From assembly GCA_029962745.1 (NCBI GenBank), contig CM057151.1, forward strand, positions 6,382,706 through 6,446,705: DNA of 64,000 nucleotides. Direction: 5' to 3'. The notes beneath the pieces are model-generated. The model did not search any database, was not told where the DNA came from, and saw only the letters and a program-made list of their open reading frames with translations. Below are positions 50,985 through 63,910 of this stretch, in pieces. Positions within the stretch are counted from its first letter, which is position 1; each line of letters opens with the position of its first letter. Origin of the DNA: Echinometra lucunter. Lineage: Eukaryota > Echinodermata > Echinoidea > Camarodonta > Echinometridae. The position numbers and the translations under genes are program-made.

Positions 50985-51173
50985 GGTAAGCACTATATAG
51001 GTACCAATCCCGCAGACGCAAGCTGAAACCCCAATCCTAATCCTAACCCTAATCCTAACCATAACCCTAACCCTAATCCTAACCCTAATCCTAATCCTAA
51101 TCCTAATCCTATGAATATTTAGGAATATTTATGAGCTTGCGTCTGCAGGATTGGTACCTATTTAGTGCTTACC
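50985..51173. mobile_element. MITE enclosing telomere-like repeats, 9-bp TSD
   Basis: Terminal inverted repeats of about 40 bp (GGTAAGCACTATATAGGTAC at the left; inverse GGTAAGCACTAAATAGGTAC at the right). AAAGGACAA lies on both sides (50976-50984 and 51174-51182). The interior, about 51030-51110, is built of CCTAAT and CCCTAA hexamers. No coding. It lies 240 bp upstream of the NDUFA12 start. Confidence 0.85.
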
Positions 51174-51410
51174 AAAGGACAATGGTCCAAGAGTAAATTA
51201 GCAGTTGTCAATTTGAACGTAAGTGGGAGATTTTGAAGAGAGAGAGTAACTTAATTTATAAATAGGGTAGAAAATCATTATTAGTTAAATAATCGTTTGC
51301 AAAATTGTTCAGTACTAAAAGGTACATTTATTTCTAAAGGTTAATATTTGTGATTCAGATATGAACTTCAGATATAGAGTCTAAATTTTACAAGGTCAAT
51401 GTATTTCGAA

Positions 51411-54400
51411 ATGGCGTCGACTTTGACTGGGAGATTCTTCCAAACTATCAAAGAAAGTGGTGGATTGAGAGGATCGTTTTGGAAATTACTTAGGTAATGA
51501 AATCATTTAAATCATATTTCCTTTGACCACATCGTGGCATCGTGATGAATAGGTAATCTTTCTAACTTCCGAACGTACTATCAAATATTCTTATGCAGAC
51601 TAATGAAGAGTTGCCGCGAGAGCTCGGTCATGGTCCCGTACGTTGATTATCATGTAACGTTAATCACGTACGGTGTATGATGATGTGACCATGGCATGGA
51701 AACTTCGCGCACGTTATTATTATTTTTTTTTTAACTTAAAGAACGCTATATTTGATCAATAATTTCTCAAATTCTATCCAAAATATATTCAGATTGATAG
51801 ATACCAACGAGAAAGCAAAATGTTAGAACACGTTAGGTGCAAGAAGATTATTGACAAAGAATTCCAGAAATATCACAATCGCAAAATTCAAATTTTAAAT
51901 TGCAACGCCAATGCGTAGATCTATCATCTTATTGCAGTTGATAAAAGTTTACAAAAATAATGAGTCCAAACTGTGCACAACAGTTTACAAATAGACTAAT
52001 TAATTCCAAATACGTCTAGAGATCATCAAACGTAAGATACGGTAATTGGTTGGACCTACTACTACTCATCGACCACCTTTAATTGGTGACGTCGTATCTC
52101 AGAAAATATTTGTTGGTTTTCCCTTAATTTCATCTCACTTGTGCAGAAAATGCAGCAGATTAACATCTCATGTTCAGATTGTTGACTCGTACAATACGCA
52201 CGGAATTCTAGGCGACAAAGCATGTGATGTTTTTCACTTGGCGCCTGTGTGAGCTCATTATTTAAACCGACCGCCCGTCCTCTATATTAATTAAGCACAT
52301 AGACTAATTATCATTTTCATTATCAAAGTTTTTAAAGAAATAATCAAATTCTGTTATTTCATCCTAATTTCTCTTGGACTTTGGTTACAATACACTGCTT
52401 GATTACTGTGGGGTATTGTGCCAAGTTCCACACGTACTTTTTTATTTCATGCGCAGGAAAGCATTGCGCGAAGGTGGTTGGTTTAAAAAAAGGTGGTCGA
52501 TGAGTAGTAGAGCTACCATATATTACAGAGCACTAAATGTTACTGGCAAACCCGGAGAATAGGGGTCCGGAACGCGCGTGCTGTATTTATTTGTGTGCAA
52601 GCAAACATGCAGCCCAGTGGCAGTTGCAGCGGTGACGGGGACGATCTACACAAGATTCAGCAATGAAACATTTGTGAGTTTGAGAACATTTCTGGCCAAA
52701 ATCAAAATGATTTTCATCACATAACCAAAAAGCTGAAAACCGAGAGGAAAATGTAATATATTAGAATATGATTAAAACATATTTTAAAGTCATTTTGAAC
52801 TTGATTATGGACTTGTCACATACCCTGACTCTCGACTGTCTCTGCCGATCTCTGCACTGTACGAATGGCATGGCGTGCGTTCTGGTCCCCTATTCTCTGG
52901 GTCTGCCCAGTTACTTTAGTGTGAGTGGATAATTGTAGACCTATGTCATGAGGCTATGCAGGTGGCGTACTGGTTACAGTGGGTACACGTAACTAGAAAT
53001 AATCTGATTCTCCAAAAGTTGCAAAACATTTATTTTTTTCTGACTAAAAATCTTTGATGTTAAGATGTGTTGATGAGCATGAGAAGAGGCTTATTAGCTA
53101 TCAGCAGGTCTGATATCTTCTGCACTTGACCCTCGTCATCAAATCACATGTATCTACTTGTCCATTAACTTTCCTAATTACAGTTAGGCATATTGAATTG
53201 TAAATCAACTTTCATCATTGCAGGGGAGAAGACCTGAAGATTGGAGTGCTTGTTGGTGAGGACAAATATGGCAACAAGTACTATGAGAACGACAGATTTT
53301 TCATAGGTAATATCATAGATTTAATCCTGTATTTTACGGAACTGAAGTATGTTGCACTATTCACATTGTTGGTTGCTGTAAGACTCCACGTGTTGAAATC
53401 TGGTGCTGAAGATCTGTATGATTGTGAAAAGTTGAAAACTTTGTGAGTTATTTAAGAATAATCTGGATCATTTATATGAAGTGATATGATTGATTGTTCC
53501 TCTTTAACTTCTGATTTTTTACAATTAACAGTTTTGATGTATCATGTAGGTCATGGAGTTTGCGAATTAATTACTCTCAAGTATACATGCAATGGTTAAA
53601 GTTGTAGCAGTAATTAAGGTACATAACCATTGAAATACAAAATCACCCTTGAACCATTACTTGGTAAAATGGGTAATTGAAATACATCTCAAGTCTGGTA
53701 GAAGAATCGTTTCTCAAATCATGTTTTCCCCAATTAATATTACATACATCATATTTCTTGTGACCTTGTAGCCAGGAACAGATGGGTGCAATATCGTGAT
53801 GACCGTTACTGGAATTATGATGCAAGTCTTGTTCCTCCAGAATGGTGAGTGATACAAAGATAATTCAAAGGGTTATGCAGGGCTTGACACTTACAGGTGC
53901 TGCGGACACATGGCCCCCCCCCCCCCAAATGTTGGTCTGGACCCCCATATATGAATGAACACTTGTAACGCAGGTCTCAATACATGCAGAGTCCAGAATT
54001 CTAATGCGGATCGATCATCCTGTACCAAAAAGTTAGTGTGGAGCCGTGGATTATATCTACAAGTAGAAGCATGTTCTAATCTTCCATTATTCTGTCATTC
54101 TTCCATTATTCAGTGGGCTTGAATCATTTTATTCATGCATGATCAGACAGATCAGCATATTAGGAGAACCGAAGCTACTTTTGAAGCTACACATTAACCT
54201 TTACCAATACTATTTGAGGTGAAAGATTCCAGTCATGAAATTATCACTAATGATGATAATTGTAAGTGTGATTAATGATGGGCCTTTTTTCTGCAAGAGT
54301 TTGAACATAGGAACTTGTGATGATACAGTGCAGATAGGAAGAATGATCCAGTTTTGAATGGAACTATGTTTGCATGCTCAAGCTTGTACCAGCTCCAGTT

Positions 54401-54633
54401 TTTCTTGATCTATTTTTTAAAAGTCTTTATAAGCTTCCTTTCCTGTTCTCTGTTCATATAGGCACAGATGGCTCCACAACATAACAGATGACCCACCAAC
54501 AAAGGTTCCCCCGGTCCCTCGCAAGTTCATCTGGAAAGAGCACAAGGAGAATCTTTCTGGAACCAATAAGGAATATGTACCTTACTCAACCACACCAAAA
54601 AAGATCCATGAATGGGTACCTCCAAGGAGTTAG
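51411..54633 (+). CDS. NDUFA12: NADH dehydrogenase 1 alpha subcomplex subunit 12 (4 exons, 136 aa)
   Basis: Exons: 51411-51493, 53224-53306, 53772-53844, 54462-54633; all GT-AG with matching phase, 411 nt. The protein starts [18 protein letters not shown] and has [34 protein letters not shown] with [30 protein letters not shown], and ends [20 protein letters not shown]. These are the family's conserved blocks (human VPPEWHRWLHSMTDDPPT, EQYVPYSTTRKKIQEWIPP). NDUFA12 is a supernumerary subunit of complex I at the base of the peripheral arm, on the matrix side. Length is close to the usual 145 aa. The ATG at 51411 is the first in the exon. It diverges from HAUS7. Confidence 0.97.
52531..52921. 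mobile_element. MITE in NDUFA12 intron 1
   Basis: Imperfect inverted repeats of about 48 bp: CACTAAATGTTACTGGCAAA and GAGAATAGGGGTCCGGAACG at the left; inverse CACTAAAGTAACTGGGCAGA and GAGAATAGGGGACCAGAACG at the right. The interior has no frame. Target duplication unclear. Confidence 0.7.
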
Positions 54634-56250
54634 TGCTCATTTACTTAGAGTTTAGATATTTCATTTGGATAGTTGTTCATTGGTCTCAAGTTTAGGTCAA
54701 CTTGAATGTGGAAAAGTGACCTGACATTTAGGTTGTCTCTTGAAAGAAATGCAGAATAAGTCCTTGCACTCGACAAAAGGACAAACCAAACTTGAGAAAC
54801 TGCTCTTCTTTAGTTTAATGTAAATTAAATCTGGAACATATTTAGATATTGAGAGCAACAGCTTCCACCTTAAGAAAATAAATTATTGACATTTGTGCTA
54901 GTTTTAGTTCAAGGAGACATCAGTATTTCAATTACAAAATGGTTTGTCTACTACATGTATTACAGTTAAACAAATGAATTATAGAAATATTTAATTTGAA
55001 TTTTGCCATGTGTGAAGATTACTTTAAAACAACTTTCAGTTTGAAATCATTTTTCCTTGCAAAGGGTGTGATAGAATCAGTGAATTAAGCAGTGAATGCT
55101 GAAAAGACTACAGAAGATATTCCTTTTAATTTTGTTGTACATAAATCATCGGACAGATGAAATAAACTATATATACATAAAATATATTTGTGTCATACTA
55201 GAATAATTATTTCCGATTCAGACTTTTAGAAATACAAAATAAATCTGCAGAAGCAAAACAACAGAAATCATGGGCACCACTAGAAAAAAAAAAAGATAAA
55301 ATGCAAGTTTTAGTCAAGACAAATTTTCAAAATTTGCTTTTCAGGCATTTGGCAAGTTCATTCATGAGCCTGTACCTTTCAAAGTTCTGTTTTTGTAGCT
55401 TAAACTGATTGTCATTTCTATGCAGTGCTGTCCTGGACTCCTTTTAGGGAGAATAATGCAGATGAGATTCAAAGGAAATTTGTTACGTGGAGGTTTTGAG
55501 AATCTGGCATGGACAGGAAATAGAAAGAGGTTGAGGGAAGAGGAGTAAAGTGAGAAGGTTACTTTGGATAGATATTTTGAGAGAATGAGGGGGTGGGGGG
55601 GGGGGGGGGGGGAGTGAAGCACCAAGAGGTAGAACTTGCTGGAGAAAGGCCAGAGATAAAAGTTGTGGAACAGCATTATTGCCAAATTAATGGATATGCT
55701 AACTAAATTACATGTACATGTATGAAAGACCGAGAGAGAGGGGACTTGAAGTGAATTTATTAGAAATACACTGTAAATAGAACTGAAGTTGAAAGAGCAT
55801 TCTAATAAGTGCATAAACGTGATTGAGGAAAAGAGAGTGGAAGAGTGACAGAGAGAACAGAAAAAAAAAACCGGGTGGGAGAAAGATGTATAAGCAACAA
55901 AAAAAAGCTTAGAAGTCAAAAGATGAGGTCATTATGATGTTCAGAGAAAAGTAGACTATGTTTCTGTCGTGTGCTTGTGAGTTAATTAGGAAATTTGTTT
56001 TCTAAACCTTGCTTTCTCTGACCAAGCAATGCTCGAGTCTATGATTGAGAATAATAAAAAATATCAAACATGAATAACTAAAACATGACAACAAGGAAAA
56101 GGTTTTTAAATAAAATATTGTTTTATTTGTATCCTTACTAGCACTTGAAGGAATGATTATGGAGGCAACTTCCTCCTCATTGGCTTAATTATAGATCTTC
56201 ATGAAATTGAAACAACTAAATTATGGTATCTTTGACTATCCTTTTACACC
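54634..56250. other. NDUFA12 3' UTR and convergent spacer
   Basis: AATAAA at 54877-54882 is a likely NDUFA12 poly(A) signal; another (AATAAA near 55161) follows. From 55500 to 55920 the plus strand is purine-rich with a G run (about 55592-55612). The antisense 185-codon frame there is low-complexity and not credible. Confidence 0.5.
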
Positions 56251-56274
56251 ATACCATTCCTAAAATACTGCTTA

Positions 56275-57429
56275 TTATGATGGAATTGTCTTACTCTTTT
56301 TGAGGTGGTCTGTTAGCATCAACAGATCATCTCTTAATTCATTGAAATTTTTAATTAAAGTTTTGAGATCAGATCCATATGCAAATTTTGTTTTCAATTC
56401 ATGTGGCTTTACTGGGCAGATGACTTTAAAAACCTGCCATAATTTGTGCTGATCATCATTCATTTGAACCTTTGTGCAAATCGGCAACAGTTAATTTGCA
56501 CTAGCAGTTGAAGATGAATGCATCCCCCAATAGCTTATGAAATTGATTTTAACTATTCCAGCAACATCTGTGTTGGTTTTATCCTGCAATAGGGATACTA
56601 AATTTCAATGTCCCTCAAATATAGCAATACACGGACATGACAAATGTTTATATTTTATTTAATGGACATCACAAATAAAATGAAGTGCTCATTTAACATA
56701 TTTGGAATAATACTCTTGGTTGGGTATTAATTGCTTTCACCATTGATGATATGGTCACAATTTTCTTCCCTTAGAACAAAATCCACACTACACTGGAGGC
56801 ATATCAAATATGTTGGCTGCCATAATTATCTCTTCTTACCGTCCAATCTCGACACAATCAATATTTCAGTTTTACTATTTAATCCTAATTTTCATATCAT
56901 TAAAAAGACTGTGGACTTACATGGTTTTGTTTGACAGCATGATCATATTCGTAGCATTTTTCTCTTCAGTGAAGATTATATCTAAATAAATCACAAATTC
57001 ACTGTAATGGGAAATGTGTTTATAAGGGAAATTACCATACAAAATAGTTGATTCCCAAAAAATTTGAATATCATCTGAGATGATTAATTTAGAGATTGAG
57101 ATTAGATTTCTTTTCTCACTCAAAAATACACAGACTGCTCCATGGGCAATTTCTATATGCTGTATATATATCTCTGCTTGCATCACACACAAGGAAAGCC
57201 CAATCACATCAACATGAATACCAAATTTCGAACATAAAAACCTGTTTTGCTTTGGTTCTTCAACAACATGGCTACAATTCAAAAACCCATTTGTGACATA
57301 ACAAGCCTGGTCCACTTGGAGATATGTACAATCCAATGTGATGAATATGTATTCAGCACATAAAATTACTATTTTTCTGCATGGACCATTCAAAAAGTTT
57401 CCCCTGAATGGTGTATCAATTAGAAACAT
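56275..57429 (-). other. Possible unknown coding exons
   Basis: Minus-strand 57429-56917 is a 170-codon frame of mixed, non-repetitive composition (FLIDTPFRGNFLNGPCRKIV at the start). Its last codons overlap a strong donor (GTAAGT at 56918), and a T-run plus AACAG acceptor lies 18 bases before its ATG. A second frame at 56487-56275 (DDQHKLWQVFKVICPVKPHE, then a charged helix) also looks coding-like. I could not join them in phase and recognise no family. It may be a small gene, a decayed gene or chance. Confidence 0.3.
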
Positions 57430-57820
57430 GTTTTACAGAGGCACTGTTAAAAAAAAAAAGCACCTGCGTGTATAGACTGATCGTTTATCGCTTATCGTTG
57501 AGGGCAGCAGATGATCAGCCACATCAGCCATTACTGCAGTGTCCCGTCATAGAGTTACATACAACAATGCAGCGCAGCTGAATTAGCGCCCAAAGATTAC
57601 ATACACACTATATGGGGGACACAGCCGTAATGCCACTGCCCACAAATCAATTTTCAGATTGGTCTATATTCTATAAAGACCATTTTTCTTCTCTTGACTG
57701 GTCTTTATACAGGTTTAGCTCTATCATATGTAACAAAGTGTTGTACGAATGTCCAAAGTTGCAGAGTACTTTGAGCCAGAATACTCCTTGCTCATGTCGA
57801 TCGGCCTTCCTATTATGTTG

Positions 57821-60800
57821 TTAATTAAGGCAAGCAACAGCTTTAATGGCAGCATCTTCCAGATCTGAAGCAATTTCAATTGAAAGACCGCTCTCATTGA
57901 GGATACTAGTAGCTTTCTCTACATTGAATCCTATGAAAATAACAACAGAAGAGTTAGATGAAAATCATCTGCTTCAAAGTGACATAATGCATATTCATTA
58001 CAAAATAGACTTTTATACTTCCAATTGCAAATTAGAAGGTTACAATATAAGATTTTCAAGAACTTCTTCTGCTTTTACAATGTCTAGCCAAATTATGCTT
58101 ATAGTTCTGAAAATAATATTCAAAACTGGTCATCAAATGTCTGATAGTTTCTGAAACAACAATGTCCTGCATTGATATACTTTAAATTGTGAAAATAGGA
58201 AGTGATAAAGGTAAATATTTTGTGATAACTGAGCAAAGACAATATCATTTTTAAACAAATGGCTGTCCCTTCAGATGATTCCAAGAGAAAGGGAGTGTTT
58301 GATAAGAAATAGTGAAAAGTTAGAATGATTTTTTTTTTTGAAGGTTACATTAATGCGTGTCCATTAGACCCAAATGGAGTGTTTATGAGAAACTCCACTC
58401 AAAAGCATTGCTTTATTGTTCTATCACAAATAACAGCTTGATCTACTTACCTGCTAATCTGACAACTAGGGGTACTTTGAGATCCATTCCCCTACATGCT
58501 GATGTGATGCCATTAGCGATGATGGAACAATCTACAATACCTCCGAATACATTCACTAGGATAGCTTTTACCTGCAATGGGTGAATAAAGTGAGAATGTA
58601 ATAAAGCTGAAATTTAAAAAGTTGTTGTACGGTAACTGCCCCCCCCCCAACTTTCATTATGGTCATTTTATTTAATAAATGGTAGGATACCAACAACTCT
58701 ACAGTCTTGTGAACTTGTTACCTCTTTAAGTAATTTATGGAACAAATGTAAGGTAAAGGTCACATGGAGATGTTTTCAGGGGTTAAAGTTAAGAATTCAG
58801 ATGCAGGTCAATTGTTGCAGAAACATAGGTAAGTGTACATTTCACACAATGGGATAAGGTATACAGCAACCTTCCGCTTCAGTCCTGTCTGGTTAGGTAA
58901 CTTAAAAACGATACATGTTGTTGCATATATCATAATGGAAGAGGGAAAAAGTACATCCAAACTCACATTTTCATCTGAGCTGATTAGTTTGAAGGCTTCA
59001 AAGACCTGTGATTCTCCTACACCACCACCACAATCCAGGAAGTTTGCTGGCTCTCCTCCATGTAGCTTGATGATATCCATGGTTGCCATGGCAAGACCAG
59101 CACCATTCACTGTATCAGTGAGAGGAAGGATTGGGATGGCATTACCATATGTTCACAGCCAGAGGTAGTGGTTCACAGATATCAAAAGCGCCCACTGAAA
59201 ACTTGTATAGTCCACATATTTTAGGGACACTAATGCAGCTGTCATTTGTAAGATGCACCTCTCGACCCCCGGGATGGTGTGTCATTGTACCGAGGTGCGT
59301 CATACATTTTGATACCATGACGCACCGCTCGTTAGCAAAAGTGATGCACCATTTCATGAAAATGACTGACCACTGACGCACAACTGAGAAACACTTTGAT
59401 AAGCTCAGTCGGTATAACAAATTTCCGACATTGATGTATCACTGAAAAATATTAAAACCTGATATACGTAGAAACAAAACAAAGAATATAGATCTGTTGC
59501 AATTTTGAACATGCCCGTGTTGGCGATCTTTGGAGTGAGGTCATCTTGTGTCTTGGGGTTTCCCCACTTCCCAGAAGCGTGATTTAATATGTTATATTTG
59601 TTTAAGTTACCCATTTCGTTAGCTTTTTATATTTCTTTGGTTGGCCCGCCGTAATTATTATCATCATCAAAAAGTAAAGAATTAATTTTCAAGTCTATCG
59701 TTTCACCTCCGTCCCATCCGCAGTTCGTATTTCTTGAAGAAGAACCACCTGATATCATTCTCATCGACAAAGGTAAAGAATTGATTTGTCAAGTTATTAG
59801 TTTCACCTCCGTTTCGTTGGCGACTCATATTTCTTGAGGACGACTCAGACGACAAGCAACACTATTATTAATATCCAAAGGCAAAGAATTAATATGCCGA
59901 GTCCATCGTTATTTCGTTTAACCTCTGTCCCGTTAGCTTTTTATATTTTTTTTAGTCGGCCCGCCGTAACTATTATCATCAACATGATCAAAAGGTAAAA
60001 AAAATATTTTCAAATTGATCCGTCCCGTCCGCAGTTTATCTATCTTGAAGAAAACCGGCCGATATCATTTTCATGGACCAAGGTAAAGAATTAATTTGTC
60101 AAGTTCCTAGTTTCACCTTCATTTCGTTGGAGATTCATATTTATTGAAGGTGAGTCAGATGACCAGCAAAACTATTACTAATGTCCAAATGTTAAGAATT
60201 AATTTGCCGAGTCGATCGTTGATTCGTTTCAGCTTCGTCCCGTTAGCTTTTTATATTTCTTGGGTTGGCCCGCCGTAACTATTATCATCATCAAAAAGTA
60301 AAGAATTAATTTTCAAGTCGATGGTTTAACCTCCGTTCCGTCCGTGGTTTATATTTCTTGAAGAAGAACCAGCCGATATTAATCATTTTCACTGACAAAG
60401 GTAAAGAATTAATTTGTCAAGTGACTTCAGCAAGTCAAGCCGAAAGTGTCATCTCCGTCCCTTTCGCGGTTTATATTTCCTGAAGACGACCAGCGAAACT
60501 CCTATATGATTGTCAGAAAACATTTGTCGGGTCGATTTGTTGTGAAAGAGAAGAATGAATGTAGTATTTGACGCATCGTAGAAAATTGACCGTGACGCAC
60601 ATGTGACGCACCTTTTGAGTCCATGACGGTACTGTGCGTCATTAATTAATCATTTGTGAGGAACACTGATGCACCATGATGCACCATCCCCGGGGGTCGA
60701 GAGGTGCGTCTTACAAATGACAGCAGCATACCGTAAAAGTCAACCTCTATATATCACATAAACTAAAGCGAACATCAACATGAGTTACAGGGTCAAAGAG

Positions 60801-63800
60801 ATTTCATGAGTATAATTTTCATTTGAGTTTCAGAATAATTACCTTTAAACTACCATAGTAGCATTTGCTGCATTACCTATGACACTAAATGGGATCAAAA
60901 TAGTGGAATAAACACCCACCTAAGCATCCAATATTGCCATCCATACTGATGTAATTAAGGTTATGTTCAGCTGCAAAGACTTCTTTTGGGTCTGCTTCGG
61001 TCATGTCATCCATGGCAAAGACCTCCTTCTGACGGAACTCTGCATTGTCATCGAAGTTGATCTTGGCATCAAAGCACACCACTGATGGGGATGAAAGGTG
61101 AAAGGTGAAAGGTTAGAAGCCTGAAATATGACTCTATTCATATCCCTGTAATCACAAGAAATCCCAATTCTTGCAGTGTATGAGGGAGATATCAGAAATA
61201 AGAATGTGAATTATTCACATTACTATTTGAAAGCTCAATGTCACGAAAAGCCCAACGATGCAGACATGTATTTGTTCTCATAATGTTCAAAGTAATTTGT
61301 GATAAATAACACAGCATTTTGCAACAGGAACAAGTTACATACATTAGACAATGGCTATATCCTGATAAGCCATTTACAGTGTAAAAGAATGAGAAATTGG
61401 AGTAAAGAGATTATTTTTTGTTGCAAAAGATATCAAGAGTACTCCATGCACATAAAACCATGTCCATTTATTTTGCTGCAGCATTTCTCTATTTTTCATT
61501 ATTCATCTGTTAAAACATAATCAACAAGCAAGAGGTACAACATACCTCTACCATCATCTGTTTCTCCAAAAGGATTGACTTCAACTTGTGTGGCATCAAC
61601 TCCAAGGAACAACTTATATAAGTTCTTGATTTGATCTGCTGCCTATATTAATATGAAACAAATGCAAAACAATTAGACTGTATTAATCTATTCTTTTTTT
61701 CCAGTTAAGGTTTGTTAGAAGAGAAATAGACCAAAATATTGGTTGAAGGGGGGGGGGGGGGGGAGGGGGTAAAAGAGAAAAAGTTAGAAGTTGTATACTC
61801 TGTACTCAACTGCTTTAAAATCTGTCTATTGCATTGTTCATGTCTGGTAAAACAAATGCATTGTTGTAGTCACACCAACAGCATTGGTACAAATATCACA
61901 TCAAAACACATTAACTAAATCTACCTGCCAAAATTAACAAGTTACCTAACAATTCTAGATTGATAATGAAGTTCCAAGACCTCCAGTATCTTATGGAGTT
62001 AAACACATAGTCCTCTCCTAATACAGTTTCACTGTACTAAATCTCACAGAAATCCTTCAATACTGAATATCATCCTGGAATGATTTTTTCTTTCACCTAC
62101 CTGTCTGATGAGATCTCCCTTGAACTCAAGATTCTTTGCCATTGTAAGAGCTTGCTCATCTGTTATGCCAATGGTGATGTCAATAGGTTCCTACAACAGA
62201 AATCATTCAAAGATCACAACTATCATATTGGGTAATAAGTATTCATGACTTCTCTGGAAAATTACAGTTTTTAATATCCTTTGGAGTCAAATGAAATATG
62301 TAAGGATGCTTTCATATTTTTAATTATTTTGTAGTTTTCTACTTTCTTATTAATTAATCTCATTTACCTTCTTAAAAAAATAAAAAAAATAAAAAAAACT
62401 TGCATAGAAAACCAGTATCATTCCTAAAAGTCATGTAATTATTCTAACCAATTTCTTACATCACCCTCTTATCATACTGTACTACTTTCCAAGACTTTTA
62501 GTAAACAATTCTACCATAAACCTACCTTGAATATGAGTTCTGGGGTCTTTTCTGCCACCTCTTCAATGTCTACTCCTCCTGCTGGACTACCAATAATGAC
62601 CGGACCCATCATTCCTCTGTCCATTAAAATGGCCAGATATGTCTCCCTCTCAATGTCCAGTGCTTCTGCCACCATCACCTACATAAGAGGAATCCATATC
62701 ACACTTCATTATTCATTTCACTTCATTCCATAAAATAATGAGCATGTACAGCAATCAGAAAATCTCTAAAAAATAAAAAATAATTTCTCCATGGAGTACA
62801 ATAGTGCTCAGTTCAATACTGCTGTTGTTGGAAAGCTGAAATATATCTCATAAAAATGCTATTGTGCTGAGTATTTTGAAAGATATGAATGTCTTATCTC
62901 AGCCAAATAGTTTTGGACCTCATTACAACAGGATCTACTCAATCTACTAAATACTGTACACATGTCGATTGGAATTACATCAACTAAAATGTATACAAAT
63001 GAATCATAATTCAGCAAGTCAAAATTTCTACTGCAAGTTCAATTTTAACGCTGCTGAAGCAATGATGCTCTCCTTACCTTTTTAACAAGCACACCATCCT
63101 TAGGAGTTTGCTTAGTGGTGAGTTTGGCTCCAATCATCTTCTCAACCAACGGCCCAAGATCGTCCGGGCTAGAAGACAAACAAAGGAGAGAGAGAAATTA
63201 ATGACATTTTGCAAAAAGACACTTTTATTCATGTATCAACAGGTTAAAAAGATATAAATTCCAATGTTTAATCTGAATGTCCAAATACACATATAACAGT
63301 AACTGTTATAAATGTTCACTCAGTAAACTGAACACTTAATCACTACAAGTGTATCTAAAAGGTATCTAAAAATTGTAAATAACCTTGGAGAACTGAGAAA
63401 AATATAAGTTTGATACCAATGCTATTTTTAAATGATTCCTTTGTAGCAAATAATCCGATTTAAAGATATTCAGAACTCATTGGATTCACTTTTTAAAAAT
63501 CCACAGAACAAATTCTTAATGTATAAAGAGATATCATAAGGCAAACACACATGATAGGATCAACAGTGACAAAACAAAAAAACAAAACAAAAAAACAAAA
63601 ACAAAAACAAAAAACAAAACAAAAACCAACCCAAAACATAGTATATGATGACATTTTCTTACTTTTTGGTAAGATGAACTCCTCCTTTGAGACCACTAGA
63701 GAATGTTCCTTTACCCCTGCCTCCTGCAAGTATCTGAGCCTTCAGCACAATCTCTCTCACATTCAAGTCTTTTCCTTGCCGGACAGCTTGCTGGGCATCA

Positions 63801-63910
63801 TCAGCCACCATGAACTTTTGAACATTCACCTCATACTGCTGCATTAGCTTCTTACTCTGGTATTCCTGTAGATTTAGGTGTCTCACAGGGACTGCACCTG
63901 CTATACCAGC
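57821..63910 (-). CDS. SUCLG2: Succinate-CoA ligase [GDP-forming] subunit beta, 5' partial (9 exons)
   Basis: Exons: 63663-63910, 63078-63168, 62526-62678, 62101-62190, 61546-61642, 60920-61081, 58967-59109, 58451-58571, 57821-57930; all GT-AG, phases agree, 1215 nt (404 codons). The exon with the mitochondrial presequence and ATG lies beyond 64000. ATP-grasp part: [88 protein letters not shown]. CoA-ligase part: [62 protein letters not shown], ending AVACLN. The IANGIT/VPLVVRL/EVNPFGE choices fit the GTP-specific beta chain rather than SUCLA2. In the mitochondrial matrix it pairs with SUCLG1 and converts succinyl-CoA to succinate with GTP formation (TCA cycle). Confidence 0.96.
59232..60729. 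mobile_element. Non-autonomous DNA transposon with internal repeats in SUCLG2
   Basis: The inverted ends are about 45 bp. The left has CAGCTGTCATTTGTAAGATG and ACCTCTCGACCCCCGGGATG; the right is its inverse with few differences. The interior (about 59640-60480) has at least five loose copies of a block with GGTAAAGAATTAATTTGTCAAG, TTTCACCTCCGT and TATTTCTTGAAGA. Near each end are several GACGCAC/GATGCACC motifs. No transposase. It lies in the SUCLG2 intron between exons 60920-61081 and 58967-59109. Confidence 0.75.
61752..61767. repeat. Poly-G run in SUCLG2 intron
   Basis: An uninterrupted G run of about 14-18 bases, like the many G/C runs in the window. Confidence 0.8.

Noticed and set aside
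55362..55919. 185-codon minus-strand open frame
   Set aside because: It is antisense to a purine-rich tract with a G run and translates to Phe/Ser/Leu/Pro-rich low-complexity sequence without motifs or splice context.
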